Below are positions 1 to 6,700 of a stretch of 11,940 bases of DNA, one piece after another. Numbering within the stretch: the first letter of the stretch is position 1; every line of letters begins with the position of its first letter. The DNA is from an uncultured Christensenellaceae bacterium (GTDB lineage: Bacteria > Bacillota > Clostridia > Christensenellales > Borkfalkiaceae). The position numbers and the translations under genes were made by a program. The notes beneath the pieces are model-generated. The model did not search any database. It saw only the letters and a list, made by a program, of their open reading frames with translations, and had not been told where the DNA came from. The stretch covers positions 1 to 11,940 of the forward strand of contig CAJUKK010000019.1 of NCBI GenBank assembly GCA_910586985.1. The letters run 5' to 3'.

Positions 1-18
1 ATATATAGGGGAATTGAA

Positions 19-69
19 ATGACTAACACCGAAGTTCAAAAAATAGCAAAGCAAAGAGATATAATATAA
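19..69 (+). CDS. 16-codon reading frame in frame with the downstream gene
   Basis: A short reading frame (MTNTEVQKIAKQRDII) starts at ATG 19 behind a good ribosome site, AGGGG at 7-11, with a 7-base spacer. It ends at TAA 67-69. It lies in the same frame as the 163-residue gene that starts at 79, so without this stop the two would be one 183-codon gene. It could be the true N-terminus of that gene cut off by a nonsense change, or a tiny leader peptide whose translation feeds re-initiation at 79. The better ribosome site belongs to this frame. Its function is unknown. Confidence 0.4.
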   Translation: MTNTEVQKIAKQRDII

Positions 70-78
70 AAAAAGGAT

Positions 79-570
79 ATGGATAGAGTTAAATTTAATC
101 CGTTAGGGAAAACATATTATTTTAATTGTAATAAGTGTAAAACAGGTATATGTCCGTTAGATAAATTAACGCTCGAGGAAATCAGAAATCTGCAAGAAAT
201 CAATAAATATTGTATTAAAGAAAATTCAGAAGAATATTGTACTGATTGGGCAAGAAAAATATTGGTGTATGATTATTCTCCAAAAGTATGGTTAATTCTC
301 AATACTGAATGTGGTCATTACTCTTTGAGCGATGGACAACATAGAACTTGTATAATTGCACGTATTTATCAAAAAGGCGGCAAGGTTAATTTTGAACCAT
401 ATTTTTCAACGCAAGCGAGTCTGTGTTTACATTGTCTGAATAAGGAACATTATATTAAATTAGAAAATAATCTTAATTTATTAGATAAATTGGTTAAGAC
501 AAAAAAATATAAAGAAGTTATTGAGTATAAAAAGAGACAGCAAATTAGAAACGGTTTATATGATTTTTAA
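79..570 (+). CDS. Cys-rich hypothetical protein with DGQHR motif
   Basis: I do not recognise this 163-residue protein as a named family. Two Cys pairs, C17-x2-C20 (with C25) and C116-x2-C119, could form a zinc ribbon or knuckle; C45, C54, C78 and C91 are further candidates. Residues 83-95 carry LSDGQHRTCIIAR. This resembles the DGQHR/ParB-like box, in which an Asp-Gly...His-Arg motif is part of a nucleotide-binding or nuclease fold, but the rest is too short and divergent for a family call. The C-terminus (about 125-163) is Lys-rich and probably helical. There is no signal peptide or membrane segment, so it is probably cytoplasmic. ATG 79 has an AAGGA only one base away, which is poor for independent initiation, and the same frame is open upstream as far as the TAA at 67. 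The gene is visibly more AT-rich than the rest of the window, which may mean recent acquisition. It may be a 5'-broken gene. Confidence 0.6.
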   Translation: MDRVKFNPLGKTYYFNCNKCKTGICPLDKLTLEEIRNLQEINKYCIKENSEEYCTDWARKILVYDYSPKVWLILNTECGHYSLSDGQHRTCIIARIYQKGGKVNFEPYFSTQASLCLHCLNKEHYIKLENNLNLLDKLVKTKKYKEVIEYKKRQQIRNGLYDF

Positions 571-574
571 AAAT

Positions 575-601
575 AAGGACGTAAGATTGATTTACGTCCT
601 T
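575..601 (+). terminator. Rho-independent terminator, possibly bidirectional
   Basis: AAGGACGTAA (575-584) pairs perfectly with TTACGTCCTT (592-601) around a 7-base loop and runs into TTTTG. It sits 4 bases after the stop of the 163-residue gene. On the other strand the stem is followed by ATTTTTAAAAATC, so it may also back up the terminator of the giant leftward gene. Confidence 0.85.
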
Positions 602-682
602 TTTGTATATAAAAAACAATTTTGTTCGACTCCGTATTTAACCGAGTTGCAAAAATCAACAATAAAAACGCTGATTAACAAA

Positions 683-706
683 GACAGGCGGATTTCTCCG
701 CCCGTC
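683..706 (-). terminator. Terminator of the giant leftward gene
   Basis: Read on the minus strand, GACGGGCGGA pairs with TCCGCCTGTC (one G-T wobble) across a GAAA tetraloop, followed by TTTGTT. It begins about 20 bases beyond the TAA of the giant gene. The T-run is short, and the hairpin at 575-601 could act as a second stop. The two genes converge here. Confidence 0.75.
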
Positions 707-725
707 CTATACATTATTATATAGC

Positions 726-3700
726 TTACGCTCTTTGAATATATTCTGACGAAACTTCTACCGTTACTTGTTCGCCTGCAATCAAATACACATAAGTCAA
801 AACCGCACGGCAATATTTTAAATCTTGTTGGGCTTTATTGCCATCAAAACCGTTTGCATACGTGCCAGCATACTCGGGGTTGGACGCACTTACAACATTA
901 TTCGCCGTTGTAGTATATAACGTCGTTTCACCCGTGCCCGTACTGTCGCTTGCCGCATAATAAGTTACGTTTGCATGCACACTCGCCCCGAGACTCTCCA
1001 TGATCGCACTGCTATACTCGTCTGCGGAATACTCGCCGCCTGTTGCACTGCCTGCAAAATTCCATTTATACGAATACACGATAAATCCGGATTTATTGAA
1101 TTGCGCCGTCGTCAAACGCGTCTGCGCTTCTTGCGCCCAAAGAGCATATACCTCGGTTGTGTCCACCGACTGCGTTCTCCCGAGCGAAACAACATGTTCA
1201 TACCCATTTTCCGTCTGTCTGTACCAGCCTAGGAAGACATAATGTTCCGCAGAAGGAATCGGAAGCGTATATTCTGTAAAATCTTCCGCACCGTCATTAT
1301 ACTGATCGCTGTAACGGTTGCCCGTATAATCACCGATTGTAAAGTTGATTCCACTATGATACACTACCGTATCGTAATTGTATTTCATGATAAATTCCGC
1401 GCCGTTCTTTCCGAGTAAAACGGTAAGTTCCGCATCCTCCGGCGTTACAGGAATTTCAAATACGTTATTTTCGATACCGACCGTGTAAGACGAAATTATA
1501 TTTCCGCCGAGCGTTACGTTCACTTTCGACCCGAAATTCATTTCCGTAACGAGTATATATCTGCCCTTTTCGTCCTGCGCCCAACCGTCAATCGGAGCAT
1601 CGCTCCAAAGCGTGACGGGATAAACGTTCGGCGTATAGGTGATCTGTGCCTTCACGTCGCCTGTGATCGGGGCAAACATATCCACACCCGACCATGCAAC
1701 CGTATACCCTTCCTTTTCCTGAAGTTCGGGCGCATAGTCAGCAAAAGTAACTAACTTATTTTCGATCTGATTCAAATTGATTTCCATAAGTTCGCCGCTC
1801 TGTTGTTTCAACGAAATAAATTCTTTCACATACGGGAAATTCTGGCGAATTAAATACTCTTCCATGTATTTACCGTTTTCGTCCAAAATCTCCGCGCGAT
1901 AGGTAGCATGGGAAACATAACATACGTCTTGTAGTTTTATCGAGCCGCCCGAATAACTGTACGTTGCAGTAAGCGCAATACCACCGTAGGGAACGGAATT
2001 CCAATATAAGCCTGCCTTACTCGAAGTCATATCTTTATCATAGAATTTCCCGTCCGTGATCTCAATTACCTTATTATATTTGAGGTTATCGTATTCGATA
2101 TTTTCCGCAGTGCATCTGTTACTGAAAATCGTATACGCGCCTTGATAATTTTTAGTCACGTTGAGCAATGCGTAAATTGCCTTTCCGTTCTCACCGACGG
2201 GTTCTCCGCCCGTCACTGTTCCACCGAACGTCGTATAATGGATTCCAACTATTTTCTTTTGTGTAAACGTTGTAATCTTAATATCAATCTGCGAAATCCA
2301 CAGCGCCCAAAGTTCTTTTCCGTCGTAGTTCCGAATGTCCGTCACGCGCGTCCAACCGTCGAGTGAATCATGATACCACCAGCCGATCTGCTGATATCCA
2401 CTCGTCTTGGGCGCATCCGAAAGCGTATAATCGTCATACAAGGTGACCGTCTGCTCATAGATTCCCGCATGCTTGATCGCGCCCTCATAGCCAACGTCGC
2501 TTTTAAGCGTTACTTGAACACCGTTGCTTACAAAGTAAAGATACAGAGTTTTATCGCCGATTATATCTTCTATCGTTTCTACTTTCTGACCCTGTCCGTT
2601 CTCCTCCGTATAGTAACCGATAAAGTTAAAACGGCTTATCTTTTCTTCGGGAAGAGTAAGGATAGTCCCGTAAACGTACGAATAAGATTTACGATAAACA
2701 CCATCGATCAAATCATAACTCTCAATCGGCTGATCGCTGCAAAGCGTTACATTATAGGTATTCGGCGTATAACGCGCAGTGATTAAGGTGGGTTCGGATA
2801 TAATTTCCCCTTCCGTCACTTTCTGCCAATCATCGTTTACAACCTTCCCCCATTCGCCTGTGTGTCCCTTACGGTAAGGAACTTCGGGGAGATTGAGCGC
2901 CGATTCGCCCGTATAATTCTGCGTGAGTATTTCAACGCCGTCCACTTCATATATTACGGCATATCCCGCTTCGCTCCATTTTGCAAAAAGCGTTTTTCCC
3001 GTCAGATCGAGACTAGGAATTGCAACGAATATATTGTCCGAACCGTTCATGGTGAAACCGTCAAGGAAATACTCGAACCCGTCTGCCGCCGTATATCTGA
3101 TTGCCGAAGGAAGCGCCGCATTTGAATCAAAGGTATATCCGACAGACTTCACATAAGCGTTTTTCGTTGCATCGAATACAAATCCGTCAATGGGATATTC
3201 GCTTGAAAGCGTTACTGTATACTCAATTGCCGTAAATACAGCCTCAAATGTAGCATTTGCGGAGACAATTCTGCCGTCCGAACTGCCGTTTACTAAGTTC
3301 CAACCTGCAAGCCGATAGCCTTCGCGCAATACCTCGGGATATACAATCGTATCGCCGTAGTGTGCGTTTTGTTCTCCGGCAATAATTTGTTCGCCGTACT
3401 TATCTTTATATACAAAAACAATCTTGTAATCTACCCAATCCCAAACTGCGTTTAAGACGGTATCGCTATGAATACGCTTAAAATCGCTTGCCGTGCGGTA
3501 TATATTTCCCTGCGCATCCGTAAAGCAAGTAAGAACGCGTGTTTCGTTACGCTCCGTCGGAATTACAAACTCTCTGTCGCCGTAAACATACTGCACTGTC
3601 TGTGTATAAACGCCATCGAACGGAAATTCACTCTTAAACGTTATTGCATATGTGTTCGGAGAATACAACACATAGAAATCCCTGTCACCGGTAAATTTTT

Positions 3701-6700
3701 CGTCCGCCCCAAGCTCGCTCCACGTAAGCGTATAGCCATCTTCATGAATATTCGAAAGATCGGGATATTCGAGCTTAGCGAACAATTCGCCCGTAGCAGG
3801 ATCAAACACAACGTCCTGACTTGCTAAAAGCGTATCGGAAAGATAATATCTTACAACTGCGCACTGTCCGCCGATATACGCCGTTTCTTTCCAACCGTCA
3901 GCCTCTGCAATTTCAATTTTTTTGTTCATCGCTCCGATCAAAAGCGTCGAAACGGAAACAGTTTCGTCCTTAACGGGTTTGTTCTGCGGATTCATAAATT
4001 TTAAGTTTCCGGTAATTCCAATGTCGATCATGTTATCCGCCGAGCCCGCGCTGATTTCCGTTCCAAGCGAGAGTCGGTTGATATTGTCATTTTTATCGAC
4101 GTCAACTGTAATATTGATATCTTTAAGAATATTGCCGGAAATTGCCGCGCCGTTAAGCGTTATATCCCATTTTTTATTTTCTGTTTGCGTTGCGGGCGTA
4201 AACCGATAAGAAGAAAGGTACGCGTTGAGCATTGCTCCGATATCAAGCTTTTGGCTCTCTCCGCCACCCGTGTTGCCACTGCCGTTTATCGCTTTTTCAA
4301 TAATTCCGCTTACGGTGTCGCTGAAGTTGAAGAGGAACTTCATCTGACTGATCATATCGTTTGCAAGCGTTTTTAAAGGCATTGCGCGATACAAAATTTC
4401 AGGGTCTTTCTCGCTGACCGCCTTACCCGACTCGCCGATCCCGCTTGTCTGCGTGCGTTTGACATACGCCATACCTTTTTTCAAGCTGAGATCCACGCGC
4501 GTATTACCTTTAAACACGTCGATTCCAAGCGCGGAGAACTGATCGAATTCCAGCAATACGTTCGCCTCGATTTCGCCATCTGTTCCGAGTATGATTTTAA
4601 GCGCAATCTTTTTAACGGGAACGTTATAAGTACCTACAACGGGAAGTTTAAGAGACATAGTTGCCGAGCCGCCGATATAGAAACTATCGTTAATCTCGTA
4701 TTTTTCAATAACATTACCCGCATCGTCTGTCTGCTTAACTTTGTGAGTAGCCGAAACGGCAAACGCCTTTAAAAGATCGGTAATCCCCATTTTTCCAAGG
4801 TTGTAATCCGCGGTAAATTCGGGATTTGTTTTGGGATTTTCCAAGCTGACCGCCAAATCCAAATCGAGCTTTTCCTTTCCCTCTTTGCTCAGCCAAACGT
4901 TATTAAGCGCAAGACCGGAAATATAACTGCGCGTTGAAACTGTCTCTATTCCGTTCTCATCCGCCGTCGTTTGACGATAAAGCGCCTTCGTAACGGACAC
5001 GCTAAGCGGTGACAAATGCTTATTTCCGTAAAGCATTTCCGAATTAAACGCTACGCGAAGTACACGCTCATCCTCATTCTCCCCGTCCGATATCGAAGCG
5101 GTCTCAAATAGTCCGTTTCTCATTGTGCTTGCGGAAACAATTCCCTCTTCTCCGCCGCCAACCGCGCCGATTGAACTTAAAATATTGCCGAAACCGAGTG
5201 AGATAGAAAGACTGTTTCCAATCGCGCGCAACTGTTCCACCGTCGTAACATCCAACCACTTTTCAATCAAGAATTGCCGGAAGATTTCGGAATCGAACCC
5301 AATGAGCGGTAACGCCGCCGAGAGAATCGTCATTAATTCGCTTGCAGGCGCATACAACTTGAGCGGAGCGCTCCCTTCGGAATCTTTCGCAAATGTGGAA
5401 ACAGAAACCCACAAATCAAGTTCTCCGTCCGTTTCACCCTTCTCATCCAGATCAAGAAGATATGCGTCGATCCAAAGACTTGTATCTTCTGCTCTTTGCG
5501 CAACAAGATTGACTTCCGCATGAAGATACATATCGGTATTCAGCCAAAGATTTTTGTTTTCCGTATCAAGATGAACGGGGAAAGTTGCGCCCGAATAATA
5601 ACCAAGGGTAACATCAAAGTCATACTTTTTCCCGTTCGGATACGTCTCCGTATCATTTGTGCTAACCGAACCGCTTAAATCAAGCGTAAGGCTCTGCTCC
5701 GTTGCCGTTTCTACGGCAGTTGCAACATAATCGAGAAGTTCGCAAAGCTCGTCTGCCGTCAGATATTCCCCGATCGGCATCTTGGGGTTCTCCCCGACCA
5801 ACGCCTTTATAGACGCGTCGCCCAGCACTTTAAACTTGGAATCGGCATAACTGAGAATTGCAGACAACCCGTTTCCTTCGCTCGTTGCATCCACAAGCTC
5901 CAGCATAAAATTGCCATAACCCAACGTGCAAATTCCGTTTTCACTTTTACCCGCGCCAAGTACCAGATTTCCAATTGCCGCAACCAATCCGCCAAAATTG
6001 TCCCCTGCGGACGCAAGCGCATTACCACCTTTTAACAGCGTAAGAATTTCGTCAAATTTTTCAAGGTACGGTTGAATATCAGGGACAGGATTATTTTCGT
6101 CCGTTATTTTACCGACCGCAACACGCACACGGTTATACACTGCCGTAAAGGCATCCTTAATTGTTCCGAACTCAGAAGTTCTGACCTTTGCGCCGACGTT
6201 TCCGTAAGCAAATGATACCGTGTCGTTTGCATATTCGAAACAAATATCATGCTGCGTTCCCGCTATATTAAACGTTGCGTCAAGGAATACGGACAATTGT
6301 AATTTACCGTTTGCATTTTCCCAAGAAATCGCGCCGCGCTTGATATCAAGATTAAAATAAGTCTTTTCTTCTCCCGTTACGGAATCCGGCACAACAAAAT
6401 CCACCGTGCCGCGGAAAGAAACCGCCTGCGCTCTTACAATACTTATAATTTCGTTCAGAACGGGCGCAATATCCACGTATCCGTCTGTGTTTACGGTAAA
6501 ACTCTGCGCCGAAGAAACGGCAACCTGCATTCCCAGCACACCTACGACGATTTGGGAATTTGTAATATCTACCGAAATATCGCCAAGATCAAACTCGATT
6601 CCGAACGCATTCAAAAGCTCCGTTCCCTTCAAAACAACGTTCAACGAATCGCTGTTTTCAATCAGCTTAACGATTGATCCGAGATTGAGATTAAACACCT

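Noticed and set aside
521..724. A 67-codon rightward frame overlapping the DGQHR gene end
   Set aside because: It runs through the terminator at 575-601 and the opposite terminator at 683-706; it has no independent signals.
592..813. A 73-codon leftward frame at the 3' end of the giant gene
   Set aside because: It overlaps the giant gene in another frame, spans both the giant gene's terminator and the stem of the convergent one, and has no ribosome site.
726..900. Cell-wall sorting signal at the C-terminus of the giant protein
   Set aside because: I looked for LPxTG plus hydrophobic and basic tail; the end (AGEQVTVEVSSEYIQRA) has none of these.
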